From: CAITNM01 sp021298215
GTDB lineage: Bacteria > Pseudomonadota > Alphaproteobacteria > Paracaedibacterales > CAITNM01
NCBI GenBank assembly: GCA_046309815.1
Contig: JBKCOJ010000008.1
Location: forward strand, 124,001 to 188,000
Direction of reading: 5' to 3'
DNA length: 64,000 nucleotides
The notes beneath the pieces are model-generated. The model worked only from the letters and a program-made list of their open reading frames with translations. It was not told the DNA's origin and did no database searches. Below are positions 26,909 to 35,333 of the stretch, one piece after another. The position numbers and the translations under genes are program-made. Position 1 is the stretch's first letter; every line of letters starts with the position of its first letter.

Positions 26909-27064
26909 GATTAGAAATATTTTTCATGTATCCATTAGTATAAATAGTTTTCAAAATTAACATCTAGTTAATTTCGGTTATTTTTATTGATTATTTTTGA
27001 AGGGCGGTTGAGAAAAATGATGAAGTGTGTCAGTTTAACCTGGCGGTAAATGAAGTCTTAATAC

Positions 27065-27571
27065 ATGGAAAGATTATCATTATCCTTTTTCTCTAGACAC
27101 ACTGTTGAGGTGGCAAAAGGCCTTATTGGAAAAACGCTTGTTTTTGGAAAGTACCAAGGAATTATCTGGGAAACTGAGGCATACAGAGGTTTAGACGATG
27201 AGGCTTCACATGCTTTTCGTAAAACGCCAAGATCATCCATTATGTTTGGAAGAGCAGGAATGAGCTATGTGTATTTTATTTATGGAAAATACCATTGCCT
27301 AAATATTGTTAGCGAGCAAGATGGGGAGCCAGGGGCAGTGTTAATTAGAGGGATTAAGCTGATTAAGCCTTCTTTATTACTTAATGGTCCAGGAAAACTC
27401 TGTCAAACGCTTGGGATTACAAAGCTTCATAATGGGCTAGATTTGCTGAGCCATGAAGATTTCTATGTGATGGAAGGACAAGAAAATGCTAGCGTTTATC
27501 AGGCAACACCTCGCATTGGCATTCGAAAAGCCGTTGATAAGCACTGGCGATTTGTGGCGGCCCTTTCTTAA
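27065..27571 (+). CDS. 3-methyladenine DNA glycosylase (AAG/MPG family)
   Basis: Base-excision repair enzyme that removes alkylated purines, 168 residues, slightly shorter than typical bacterial members (about 190-210). Family motifs are GLIGKTLVF, the catalytic segment WETEAYRGLDDEASHAF with the water-activating Glu, FGRAGMSYVYFIYGKYHCLNIV, and GPGKLCQTLGI. The protein ends RIGIRKAVDKHWRF, as in the family. The ribosome binding site is weak; no better in-frame start is visible. It stands alone between the patatin gene (divergent) and an unknown secreted-protein gene. Confidence 0.92.
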   Translation: MERLSLSFFSRHTVEVAKGLIGKTLVFGKYQGIIWETEAYRGLDDEASHAFRKTPRSSIMFGRAGMSYVYFIYGKYHCLNIVSEQDGEPGAVLIRGIKLIKPSLLLNGPGKLCQTLGITKLHNGLDLLSHEDFYVMEGQENASVYQATPRIGIRKAVDKHWRFVAALS

Positions 27572-27650
27572 GGGTAGATTTTCTTTGAAAAGTATTTTTA
27601 TCGTTCCTATATAAAGTTTGTGTGAAAAATTTTACGAAAGAGTTACTGTA

Positions 27651-29564
27651 ATGAAAATTTTAAAAGCATTAGGTTTGGTATTAAGTTTTGCTTGGGTTTC
27701 TGTGGGTTTTTCCGCTGAAAGTAACTCTATTGAACGATCAATATTTACTGGAGTTGATTTAGAACTGGCGAGATTATATCCAGGTACTCTTAAGGGACAT
27801 CAAGCAATTGCTAAAGATGTGCATATTATAAATGCGGTGCGAGTGTGGGATGATGATTTCATCGCAGCAAGTGCTGCGGATGTGAGCTCAGTTCGTTCCT
27901 ATTATTTGGGTAAATTTTTTGCTTTTATGGATGGTTTAAGGGAAAGAAATTCTGAGGATTCAGCAACTCCAGAATTTAATGCATTATTTCAAAATATTTG
28001 TACAGAGGCGCAAGAAGCAGCACAAGGAAAGCTCAGTGATCTGAATTGGCATATGATTAAGGTCATGTTTATACGTGGTTTGCTTTTAGCTTCGGGTGAA
28101 GGTGATGAGGGTGCGCGAGATTTACTTAATATTGTGCCAGGGACGGAATTGTTTTTTGGGGCATTACTTGAGACTCCTTCTTACCTGCTAGAAAATGGTG
28201 AAGGCACTATGCCGGCATGGAAGCACTCCTCAAAGGCCTGTGTTCACAATACGGCGTGTATAGATCAAAAAAACAAAGACAGATTCAGACGCTATCCTAA
28301 TATTGGTTCAGTTGATTATGACATAATTAGTGTTATCGAAGGTGAAATTAAAAGTGCCAAAATTATTGGCGAAGTAAATTTACCTGTAGTTGGTTTTGGA
28401 AAAATCGGTATCACAACCCTTGTCAAAACGTGGCTGAAGCATGTTTTTATTCTTCCTCTACCTTATGGTGAATATGAGGCGCATGGCTTTAAATTAGGTG
28501 CTGCTGTGGGGGCTCAACATGATGATTCTCATAAGGATATAGATAATCGTAAACTGGAGGTAATGCAGGCTATATTGAATCTTTTAAACAAAGCTTACCA
28601 AGCAAAAAAACCAGTAAGAAAAGCGGTGCCACTTGCAACTGCGTATATGGTTGAACGCTATAAAATGTTTAATGAGACTCTTTTAGAGTTTGTAGAAAGT
28701 AAGGAACGTATAACAATAGCACAATTACGAGCGGCAATAGAGTTAGCGCCAGATGACAAAAATAATGAGCATCGTAAGGCAGACGAGAGGCTGGCTCGTC
28801 AACAATATAACACGGGCGTGGCTGCATTATTCCAAGTATTACGTGAAGAATATGCGATGAAAGCGAATGTTCTTGAAGCTTCAACATTTGAGGAAGCTAT
28901 CACTGCATTGTGTGACAATGTGGGCAAAGAAGATGCTAGTGAGTTTGATGAATTAAACACTTTCTTTAATGCTAGGTCTGATTTAACAGATGCTGACATT
29001 TTTGAAAAAATAAAAAGTAGAACTTTAGAATCTTTGAAGATCTATCCAGCGCCCGATTCTTCTAAGACTACGCACCCAGTTACAATTGGTGATTATCTCG
29101 AGGATATAGATATGGAGTCACTAGAATTTCGTCGCGGCCCTGTGGTCACAGAAGTTAGATTTGATACGTTGGCTGGACAGTCGGTCGTTGTTCAAACATT
29201 GACGACTCATTTTTTGGTTAATACAGCTCGCGATGAAAATGCCTTACTTAGATTAGTAGGAAAAGGTGCGCCGGAATTGGATTGGGATACTTTGCGTGCC
29301 TTGCCTACAAGTGATGTTGAAGGAAGAAATGATGCGTTGGCACAAGTCAAAACTTGGCTTGGCACAATAGACGAAAATATAAGGGAAATGGCAACTAGCT
29401 TAGGGGCTGATGTCCTTGCAAATACTCCAGTGGATCTTATTGCTAGGTATAATGCTTTAGTTGCTGCTCAGAATGCAGAATGGGATGCGGTGCACCCAGC
29501 TAATGAGCCTGTCGTTATTCCTTCTTTTGTCGTGCCGAAAGCTGATGATAAGGAGAGTGCTTGA
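27651..29564 (+). CDS. Large secreted protein of unknown function
   Basis: A 637-residue protein starting MKILKALGLVLSFAWVSVGFSAES, a clear signal peptide. The ATG at 27651 is preferred over a TTG/GTG-type start 11 codons earlier because it begins the signal peptide. The mature protein is mostly acidic and predicted helical, without membrane segments. A central segment (HGFKLGAAVGAQHDDSHKD, about residues 280-300) is rich in His and Asp; an enzymatic role cannot be claimed. The C-terminal tail is rich in Ala, Val and Pro. No family recognised. A strong terminator follows. Confidence 0.72.
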   Translation: MKILKALGLVLSFAWVSVGFSAESNSIERSIFTGVDLELARLYPGTLKGHQAIAKDVHIINAVRVWDDDFIAASAADVSSVRSYYLGKFFAFMDGLRERNSEDSATPEFNALFQNICTEAQEAAQGKLSDLNWHMIKVMFIRGLLLASGEGDEGARDLLNIVPGTELFFGALLETPSYLLENGEGTMPAWKHSSKACVHNTACIDQKNKDRFRRYPNIGSVDYDIISVIEGEIKSAKIIGEVNLPVVGFGKIGITTLVKTWLKHVFILPLPYGEYEAHGFKLGAAVGAQHDDSHKDIDNRKLEVMQAILNLLNKAYQAKKPVRKAVPLATAYMVERYKMFNETLLEFVESKERITIAQLRAAIELAPDDKNNEHRKADERLARQQYNTGVAALFQVLREEYAMKANVLEASTFEEAITALCDNVGKEDASEFDELNTFFNARSDLTDADIFEKIKSRTLESLKIYPAPDSSKTTHPVTIGDYLEDIDMESLEFRRGPVVTEVRFDTLAGQSVVVQTLTTHFLVNTARDENALLRLVGKGAPELDWDTLRALPTSDVEGRNDALAQVKTWLGTIDENIREMATSLGADVLANTPVDLIARYNALVAAQNAEWDAVHPANEPVVIPSFVVPKADDKESA

Positions 29565-29585
29565 GATATCTCGAGGCAAAAATAC

Positions 29586-29619
29586 AAACAGCGGTAGTTT
29601 TTACTATCGCTGTTTTTTT
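29586..29619 (+). terminator. Rho-independent terminator
   Basis: Stem ACAGCGGTAGT (29588-29598) pairs with ACTATCGCTGT (29603-29613) around a four-base loop, with one G-T pair, and is followed by a run of seven T. It ends transcription of the large secreted-protein gene just before the convergent trxB. Confidence 0.9.
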
Positions 29620-29640
29620 ATGTGAATCATTGCAAAATTT

Positions 29641-30576
29641 TTAGTGGTTTAAAAGTTTCTCGGCTTCTAATGCTGCCATACATCCTTGCCCTGCAGCGGT
29701 GACCGCTTGGCGGAAGATTTTATCTTGCACATCGCCGGCGGCAAAAACACCAGGAATAGAAGTGGCTGTGCTTCCAGGAGTGGTAAGAATATAGCCCTCA
29801 TGGTCACATTTTAATTGATCTTTAAATGGCGTACTCATCGGTGTGTGTCCGATGGCAACAAAAGCACCATCAAATGGTTGGTTTATTACTTCTTGTGTTT
29901 TTAGATTTTTTAATTTTAAACCTGTGAGGCTGCGCACGGGTTGGTCATTGCCTGTAAATTCTTCAACGACTGTATCCCAAAGTACGGAGATCTTAGGGTT
30001 TTTGAAAAGACGGTCTTGGGCAATTTTTTCCGCACGCAAATGATCGCGCCTATGAATAAGCGTTACATGGGCACAATGATTAGTAAGGTAAATGGCTTCT
30101 TCTACAGCAGAGTTTCCACCACCAATAACAGCGACTTTTTTATCTTTGAAAAAGAATCCATCACACGTTGCGCAACCAGAGACGCCATATCCTCTAAAAT
30201 GCAATTCACTATCTAGGCCTAACCATTTTGCTTGTGCGCCAGTTGCGATAATGACTGTATCGGCTGTATAGGTGGTGGGTGTATCGGTGGTTACCACAAA
30301 AGGTCTTTTAGAAAAATCAACGGTTTCAACGGATTCAAAGCGCATATCCGTGCCAACGTGGGCTGCTTGAGCATTCATTTGATCCATAAGCCAAGGGCCT
30401 TGGATGACATCTTTGAAGCCAGGATAATTCTCTACATCTGTTGTGATGGTAAGCTGTCCGCCGGGTTGAGGGCCAAGTAGCTGGATGGGATGCAAGTTGG
30501 CTCTGGCTGCATAAATTGCTGCCGTATATCCCGCTGGGCCGGCACCGATAATAAGAACTTTAGTATGATTGGTCAT
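29641..30576 (-). CDS. trxB: Thioredoxin-disulfide reductase
   Basis: Cytoplasmic flavoenzyme that passes electrons from NADPH to thioredoxin, 311 residues. The FAD-binding motif GAGPAGYTAAIYAARA is at residues 11-26; the redox-active disulfide is C135-A-T-C138; the NADPH-binding motif is IGGGNSAVEEA; the C-terminal FAD motif is GVFAAGDVQD. It starts 18 bases after the pyrG stop on the same strand, with a purine-rich AAGAAAG ribosome binding site, so it may be the last gene of the infC-secG-pyrG-trxB run. Confidence 0.96.
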   Translation of the reverse strand: MTNHTKVLIIGAGPAGYTAAIYAARANLHPIQLLGPQPGGQLTITTDVENYPGFKDVIQGPWLMDQMNAQAAHVGTDMRFESVETVDFSKRPFVVTTDTPTTYTADTVIIATGAQAKWLGLDSELHFRGYGVSGCATCDGFFFKDKKVAVIGGGNSAVEEAIYLTNHCAHVTLIHRRDHLRAEKIAQDRLFKNPKISVLWDTVVEEFTGNDQPVRSLTGLKLKNLKTQEVINQPFDGAFVAIGHTPMSTPFKDQLKCDHEGYILTTPGSTATSIPGVFAAGDVQDKIFRQAVTAAGQGCMAALEAEKLLNH

Positions 30577-30594
30577 GGATGCGTCTTTCTTGAT

Positions 30595-32196
30595 TTAAGC
30601 AGCTAAACATGCCCTAACCAAACCTGTAAATAAAGGATGAGGATTGAAAGGGCGAGATACGAGCTCAGGATGAAACTGACAAGCAATAAAAAATGGATGT
30701 GGTTTATACTCAATGATTTCTGGTAATAGACCATCTGGAGATATACCAGAAAAAACATAACCTTTGCTTTCAAGTGCTTCGCGGTACCCTAAATTGACTT
30801 CATAGCGATGACGGTGACGCTCATTAATTTGTGTTGCGCCGTAAAGTTTGTACGCAAGGCTGTCTTTGTCAATAACGCAAGGGAATGAGCCTAGGCGCAT
30901 AGTTCCGCCCATATCATCGGAAATTCCACGACGTTCTTTTTGTTCGCCGCTCATCCATTCAGTCATACGGGCAACAACAGGAGTATTTGTAGGGCCAAAT
31001 TCAGTACTTGAAGCATCTTTTATACCAAGTTCTGTGCGCACTCCTTCAATGACGCTAAGCTGCATGCCTAGGCAAATGCCGAGTAGCGGCTTTTTATTTT
31101 GGCGTGCATAGTGAATAGTACGTATTTTCCCTTCAATGCCACGTTCACCAAAGCCGCCTGGAATAATCAAGCCATCTACTTGTTGAATTTTGGACATTAA
31201 ATCTTTATCTTCACCATCAATCCAAATTTTTTCAATATCAGTCTGCTCTGCAATGCCAGCGTGGGTAATCGCTTGATCAAGAGATTTGTAGGCATCTTTA
31301 AGCTGGATATATTTTCCAACGATTCCGATGCGAACTTTTTTCTTAGGATTGTGAAGTTTGGTTATCAACTCTTGCCAAGGTTTTAAGTTAGGAGCTGTTT
31401 TAATGTCGAAGGCTTTAGCAACAGCATCATCTAAGCCTTCTTGGTGATAGGTAAGAGGAATTTCATAAATGCTTTTAGCATCATTGGCACGCACGACATT
31501 TTCAAAGGCAACGTTGCAAAAAAGAGCAAGCTTGCGTTTTGCATCGTCAGGAATTTCATGTTCGCTGCGGCAAAGTAATATATCAGGTCGTAATCCTAAA
31601 GTTTGTAAGGCTTGTACCGAGTGTTGTGTGGGCTTTGTTTTTAATTCGCCGGCAGCAGCCAAATAGGGAACAAGGGTCAGATGAATTAATAAGCTACTAT
31701 CGCGATCAAGTTCATTACGCAATTGGCGTATAGCTTCTAAAAATGGAAGTGCTTCAATATCTCCGACAGTCCCTCCTACTTCGCAAAGGATAACGTCTGA
31801 AGAATCGCTATCATTTAGAATAAATGCCTTAATTTCATCAGTAATATGGGGAATGACTTGAATTGTAGCACCTAAATAATCACCGCGACGTTCTTTAGCA
31901 ATAACGGCAGAGTAAATCTTGCCAGATGTTACGCTATCTGACTTTGTGGCGTCTTGGTTCGTAAAACGTTCATAGTGACCCAGATCAAGATCTGCTTCAG
32001 CACCATCAGATGTTACAAAAACTTCTCCATGCTGATAGGGATTCATCGTGCCTGGATCTACGTTTAAATATGGGTCTAGCTTACGTAGACGGACTTTTAG
32101 TCCGCGCGCTTGAAGTAGAGCCCCAAGTGCTGCACACGCAAGACCCTTACCCAGGGATGAGCTTACGCCACCCGTTATGAAGATAAATTTAGCCAT
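30595..32196 (-). CDS. pyrG: CTP synthase
   Basis: Glutamine-dependent amination of UTP to CTP, 533 residues. The N-terminal amidoligase domain begins MAKFIFITGGVSSSLGKG and carries the RKLDPYLNVDPGTMNPYQHGEV signature in two parts. The C-terminal class I glutaminase domain has the nucleophile Cys in GICLGMQL and the His-Glu pair in QFHPE. The ATG overlaps the secG stop by one base (TAATG). Allosteric and catalytic regions look complete. Confidence 0.97.
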   Translation of the reverse strand: MAKFIFITGGVSSSLGKGLACAALGALLQARGLKVRLRKLDPYLNVDPGTMNPYQHGEVFVTSDGAEADLDLGHYERFTNQDATKSDSVTSGKIYSAVIAKERRGDYLGATIQVIPHITDEIKAFILNDSDSSDVILCEVGGTVGDIEALPFLEAIRQLRNELDRDSSLLIHLTLVPYLAAAGELKTKPTQHSVQALQTLGLRPDILLCRSEHEIPDDAKRKLALFCNVAFENVVRANDAKSIYEIPLTYHQEGLDDAVAKAFDIKTAPNLKPWQELITKLHNPKKKVRIGIVGKYIQLKDAYKSLDQAITHAGIAEQTDIEKIWIDGEDKDLMSKIQQVDGLIIPGGFGERGIEGKIRTIHYARQNKKPLLGICLGMQLSVIEGVRTELGIKDASSTEFGPTNTPVVARMTEWMSGEQKERRGISDDMGGTMRLGSFPCVIDKDSLAYKLYGATQINERHRHRYEVNLGYREALESKGYVFSGISPDGLLPEIIEYKPHPFFIACQFHPELVSRPFNPHPLFTGLVRACLAA

Positions 32197-32462
32197 TATT
32201 GTTGTTGAGGTTGGCTAACAACTTTAGTTTGATTATTTATCGAATGACTAGTGATAACAGTCATCAGTAAGCAATTTCCCATAAATAAAATAGCAAGCAC
32301 AGATGTGATCTTTGTTAAAAGATTTGAGGTTCCGCGTGCTGTAAACATGCTGGAACTGTTTCCCCCACCCATACCAAGAGCTCCACCTTCACTACGTTGT
32401 AAAAGAATAACTCCGATCAGCGCCAGGGTTATAAAAATTTGTATAATTAAAAGTGTATTCAT
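32196..32462 (-). CDS. secG: Preprotein translocase subunit SecG
   Basis: Small inner-membrane subunit of the Sec translocon, 88 residues with two hydrophobic segments (about residues 2-20 and 52-70). The loop between them has the family signature LLQRSEGGALGMGGG and the SSSMFTARG region. The C-terminus is polar and ends in a Gln-rich tail. An AAGGA ribosome binding site precedes the ATG. The pairing secG-pyrG is common in alphaproteobacteria, where secG often sits directly before the CTP synthase gene. Confidence 0.93.
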   Translation of the reverse strand: MNTLLIIQIFITLALIGVILLQRSEGGALGMGGGNSSSMFTARGTSNLLTKITSVLAILFMGNCLLMTVITSHSINNQTKVVSQPQQQ

Positions 32463-32477
32463 AACTATCCTTGTCTA

Positions 32478-33026
32478 TTATTTAGGGCTAATAACCATGA
32501 TCATTTGTTTACCTTCCAGCTTGGGGCTGTGGTCAACTTTAGTCAATTCTTCAAATTGGTCTTTTATTTTCATTAAAAGTTCAAAACCTATGTTTTGGTG
32601 AGAGAGCTCACGCCCACGAAAACGCATAAGAATTTTTACTTTATTGCCTTCTTCGATAAAGCGTTTGATAGCTTTACACTTGATTTCAAAATCATGAGGG
32701 TCAATCATTGGGCGAAGCTGAACTTCTTTGACTTCAACTACTTTTTGTTTTTTCTTTGCTTCGGCTTTCTTTTTTTGTAGTTCGTATTTGTATTTCCCAA
32801 AATCGAGAATTTTGCACACTGGTGGTTCGGCATTAGGTGAAACCTCTACTAAATCAAGTCCTGCTTCTTGTGCTAACTTTATGGCTTCTGCCGTTCCAAT
32901 GACACCAACCATTTCTCCTTTTTCATCAATAAGTCGAATGCGTTGAGTATGAATTTCATGATTAATTCTAGGGCCGTCATGTGCGCGAGCTTCGCGTTGT
33001 GGTGGGCCGTCGTTAAAGCGACTAAT
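32478..33026 (-). CDS. infC: Translation initiation factor IF-3, AUU start
   Basis: IF-3 binds the 30S subunit and checks start-codon and initiator-tRNA pairing. The protein is 182 residues. The N-domain runs RINHEIHTQRIRLIDEKGEMVG then GLDLVEVSP and PPVCKILDFGKYKYE; the C-domain has IDPHDFEIKCK and RGREL. An in-frame ATG at 32912 would delete the conserved first half of the N-domain. Upstream of it the frame has no ATG, GTG or TTG, but an ATT at 33026 follows a GGAGA six bases away. AUU starts are known in E. coli infC, where IF-3 represses its own synthesis through them. The downstream neighbour is secG, not the usual rpmI-rplT. Confidence 0.92.
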   Translation of the reverse strand: MSRFNDGPPQREARAHDGPRINHEIHTQRIRLIDEKGEMVGVIGTAEAIKLAQEAGLDLVEVSPNAEPPVCKILDFGKYKYELQKKKAEAKKKQKVVEVKEVQLRPMIDPHDFEIKCKAIKRFIEEGNKVKILMRFRGRELSHQNIGFELLMKIKDQFEELTKVDHSPKLEGKQMIMVISPK

Positions 33027-33037
33027 AACAAGTCTCC
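33024..33037 (-). promoter_or_regulatory. infC ribosome binding site and AUU start codon
   Basis: On the minus strand GGAGA (33037-33033) is followed by six bases and ATT (33026-33024). The strong Shine-Dalgarno at ideal distance decides the start. The discriminated codon is the basis of IF-3 autoregulation in enterobacteria; the same control here is inferred. Confidence 0.8.
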
Positions 33038-33045
33038 ATATAGGG

Positions 33046-33051
33046 ATTATA
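33046..33051 (-). promoter_or_regulatory. Possible -10 element for infC
   Basis: A perfect TATAAT on the minus strand, about 20 bases upstream of the infC AUU codon, which would give a very short leader containing only the ribosome binding site. No good -35 element is seen at the expected distance, so this is tentative. Confidence 0.3.
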
Positions 33052-33166
33052 CATATAATGGAAAAAATATCAGAAAAGTTAGTGAGAGTCTATGAAATTT
33101 ACAAGTGTTGAATTATTTCTTCGATAGAATTCTTTGCATCTTCTAAAAAATACGCTATTTTTGTTT

Positions 33167-33543
33167 GCCAGTAGTTGGGCGATCGCTGTTTTTAAAACAG
33201 AGGAAAGTCCGGGCTCCACACAAAAAGGATGCTGGATAACGTCCAGCGGGATAAGATAAAATCTTATTCTAGGGAAAGTGCCACAGAAAAAATACCGCCA
33301 GCTTTGTTGGTAAGGGTGAAAAGGTGTGGTAAGAGCGCACCGTGCAAATGGCAACATTTGCTGCAAGGTAAACCCCATCTGGAGCAAGACCAAATAGAAG
33401 CAAAAAGCTTCGGCTCGATGTGTTTGTGCATCGTTTTTTGCTTGGGTAGGTTGCATGAGGTGATAGGTAACTATCATCCTAGAGGAATGATCGCACAGAG
33501 CAATTACTTTGCTTGGACAGAACCCGGCTTATAGACTACTGGC
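33167..33543 (+). ncRNA. rnpB: RNase P RNA (bacterial class A)
   Basis: Catalytic RNA that matures the 5' ends of tRNAs. The ends pair as stem P1: GCCAGTAGT at 33167-33175 with ACTACTGGC at 33535-33543. Conserved core blocks are in order: GAGGAAAGTCCGGGCTCC near 33209-33226, AGGGTGAAAAGGTG near 33313, AAACCCCATCTGGAGCAAGAC near 33370 (two blocks), and ACAGAACCCGGCTTATAG near 33518-33535. Length about 377 bases is normal. It is divergent from infC. No rnpB promoter could be assigned with confidence. Confidence 0.96.
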
Positions 33544-33547
33544 TTTT

Positions 33548-33581
33548 AAAAAAATCAGGCCACAAGGAGATTGTGACCTGA
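33548..33581 (-). terminator. Rho-independent terminator of flagellin gene 1
   Basis: On the minus strand a 10-bp stem with one mismatch (TCAGGTCACA with TGTGGCCTGA, 33581-33555) is followed by seven T (33554-33548). It ends the flagellin transcript 28 bases after its stop codon. It lies directly against the 3' end of the convergent rnpB gene. Confidence 0.85.
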
Positions 33582-33609
33582 GATGATTTCTTAAGTAAAT
33601 TAAGAGAAT

Positions 33610-34998
33610 TTAGCTAAGGAGTTTTAAAATATTTTGAGGCTGAGCGTTTGCATAAGCTAGAATTGTTGTGCTTGCTTGTTGCAGAATTTGAAGCTTAGCG
33701 AAATTCGCCATTTCTACAGCAAAATCAGTGTCCATAATTTGGCTTTTTGCTTCAAGAAGATTTACAGCCGAATTATTCAAGCTCTCAATAGTGCTGTATA
33801 AAAGATTCTCAATAGCTCCAAGATCAGCACGATAATTGCTAATTGTGTTAAGTGCTCCATCAATTACTGGTAAAGCAGCAATAGCATTACTTTGGTTGCC
33901 AAGATTGATTGATGATAGAGAAGCTAGGTCTGATGTTGTGCCTCCTATTAATCCAGCACGATCAGGACTAGAACCACCTATGGTAATAGGGGAGCTAGAG
34001 GTTAGTGTGATTGAACCTGTTACTGTGCCAGCAGCAACAGCACCAAGATCTGTGTTATCAATGCCCGCACTATAGTTTACAGTGATATTACGTCCATCTG
34101 GAGCTGTTAATACAAGCTTTCCTTCTAAATCAGCAGAAGCTTCTACGCCTGTTTCAGTGGATTTGGCATTGATAGCAACAATTGCATTTTGAACATTAGA
34201 AACTAAATCAGTAGTGATAGAAATTTCAGAAGTATTAACGCCGTTAATTGTCATATAACCACCTGAGTTTGCTGAAGCTTCAAAAGATACGGTGTCAGTA
34301 ATATTTGGATTTACTACTGCTTGTACATTTGCTCCGCTAGTATTAATAGCATTAGCAATTGCTATGGCGCTTGCATCAGAGTACGTATAGCTTAAACCAT
34401 CAGACACAGAGGGACCAACATTCGTGCTGTCAATAACTAAGTCGCCTAAACGTAAATTCCCACTAACCTCATCGCCGAGTACAATCACTGAACCGATGTC
34501 TGCAGTATTAGCAGAACTAATCTTTACGTCTAGCGTGTCACCAGCTTGAGTACCTATTTGTAGAGTTGTGTTAAGCGTTCCATCTAACAAGTTTAAGCCG
34601 TTGAAATTTGTTTGAGCAACAACGCTGTTAATTTGGTCTAGATAAGATTCAGCATTTGCATTAATAGAAGCGCGATCGGTTGACGTAAGAGTGCCGTTTG
34701 CCGCTTGTATAGCAAGAGCACGCAAAGAAGTAATCGATTCTGCAATAGAATTTAGGGCTCCGTCTGCAATGTTAATAAGAGATACGCCAGCTTGGGCGTT
34801 AGCTGAAGCTTGTATCAAGCTGCCGATTTGTGCAGCCATACGTGTTGCAATAGCAAGGTTTGCTGAATCATCAGCAGCGCCATTAATTTTTAAACCAGAT
34901 GACAATTTCTGCATAGAAGTATTAAGTTCCAGTTTGTTTCTTTCTAGATTTTGCACGGCGTTTAAAGCCGATGCATTTGTGTTGATTACCATTGACAT
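33610..34998 (-). CDS. fliC1: Flagellin, copy 1
   Basis: Filament subunit of 462 residues. The N-terminal D0/D1 helices start MSMVINTNASALNAVQNLE and contain KLSSGLKINGAADDSANLAIA; the C-terminal helix ends with QIMDTDFAVEMANFAKLQIL then QQASTTILAYANAQ. The middle (about 170-380) is the variable domain with flagellin IN-type motifs (GVEASADLEGKLVLTAPDGRNI). The ATG at 34998 is preceded by GGAAAGAGAG; a longer frame upstream covers the promoter and is not coding. The gene has its own sigma-54 promoter and terminator. The N-terminal coding DNA is nearly identical to copy 2 over about 200 bases. Confidence 0.95.
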   Translation of the reverse strand: MSMVINTNASALNAVQNLERNKLELNTSMQKLSSGLKINGAADDSANLAIATRMAAQIGSLIQASANAQAGVSLINIADGALNSIAESITSLRALAIQAANGTLTSTDRASINANAESYLDQINSVVAQTNFNGLNLLDGTLNTTLQIGTQAGDTLDVKISSANTADIGSVIVLGDEVSGNLRLGDLVIDSTNVGPSVSDGLSYTYSDASAIAIANAINTSGANVQAVVNPNITDTVSFEASANSGGYMTINGVNTSEISITTDLVSNVQNAIVAINAKSTETGVEASADLEGKLVLTAPDGRNITVNYSAGIDNTDLGAVAAGTVTGSITLTSSSPITIGGSSPDRAGLIGGTTSDLASLSSINLGNQSNAIAALPVIDGALNTISNYRADLGAIENLLYSTIESLNNSAVNLLEAKSQIMDTDFAVEMANFAKLQILQQASTTILAYANAQPQNILKLLS

Positions 34999-35047
34999 GT
35001 TGATCTCTCTTTCCTTGTTTAATTTTTTATTCTGACAAGGTGTCATG

Positions 35048-35063
35048 TGCAACATTTGTGCCA
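35048..35063 (-). promoter_or_regulatory. Sigma-54 promoter of flagellin 1
   Basis: Minus-strand TGGCAC-AAATG-TTGCA, an exact match to the -24/-12 consensus (TGGCAC-N5-TTGCA), 50 bases upstream of the flagellin ATG. RpoN-dependent class of late flagellar genes is established in Caulobacter and relatives. Confidence 0.92.
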
Positions 35064-35269
35064 AGGTATATATAAAGTAGAGATATTTTTTAAGAAATTT
35101 AAGTATTTCCTACGTTTATTTTTTTTATAATAAACATTTATAATGTATTTGTTTTATAAAAATATGTTTTGTGTAGGTAATTATTTCCGCATTTTTGTAA
35201 AAATTAGGAATTTATTTCCTAGTTGAAAGTATTAAGTGTTTCGTTAATGGTTATAATATTGCTGAAATT

Positions 35270-35303
35270 CTAAAAGCCATGGAATTCATTCCATGGCTTT
35301 TAG
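35270..35303. terminator. Perfect 16-bp inverted repeat after flagellin 2
   Basis: CTAAAAGCCATGGAAT (35270-35285) and its exact complement (35288-35303) are separated by two bases. It lies 30 bases beyond the flagellin 2 stop codon. The stem ends in four T on either strand rather than a longer run, so it could terminate in both directions or protect the mRNA end. Confidence 0.65.
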
Positions 35304-35333
35304 AAAAAGAGGATAGGTAGAGGTACGGTAAAA

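Noticed and set aside
33079..33534. Open frames on both strands over 33079-33534
   Set aside because: They cover the RNase P RNA gene and have no protein-like features.
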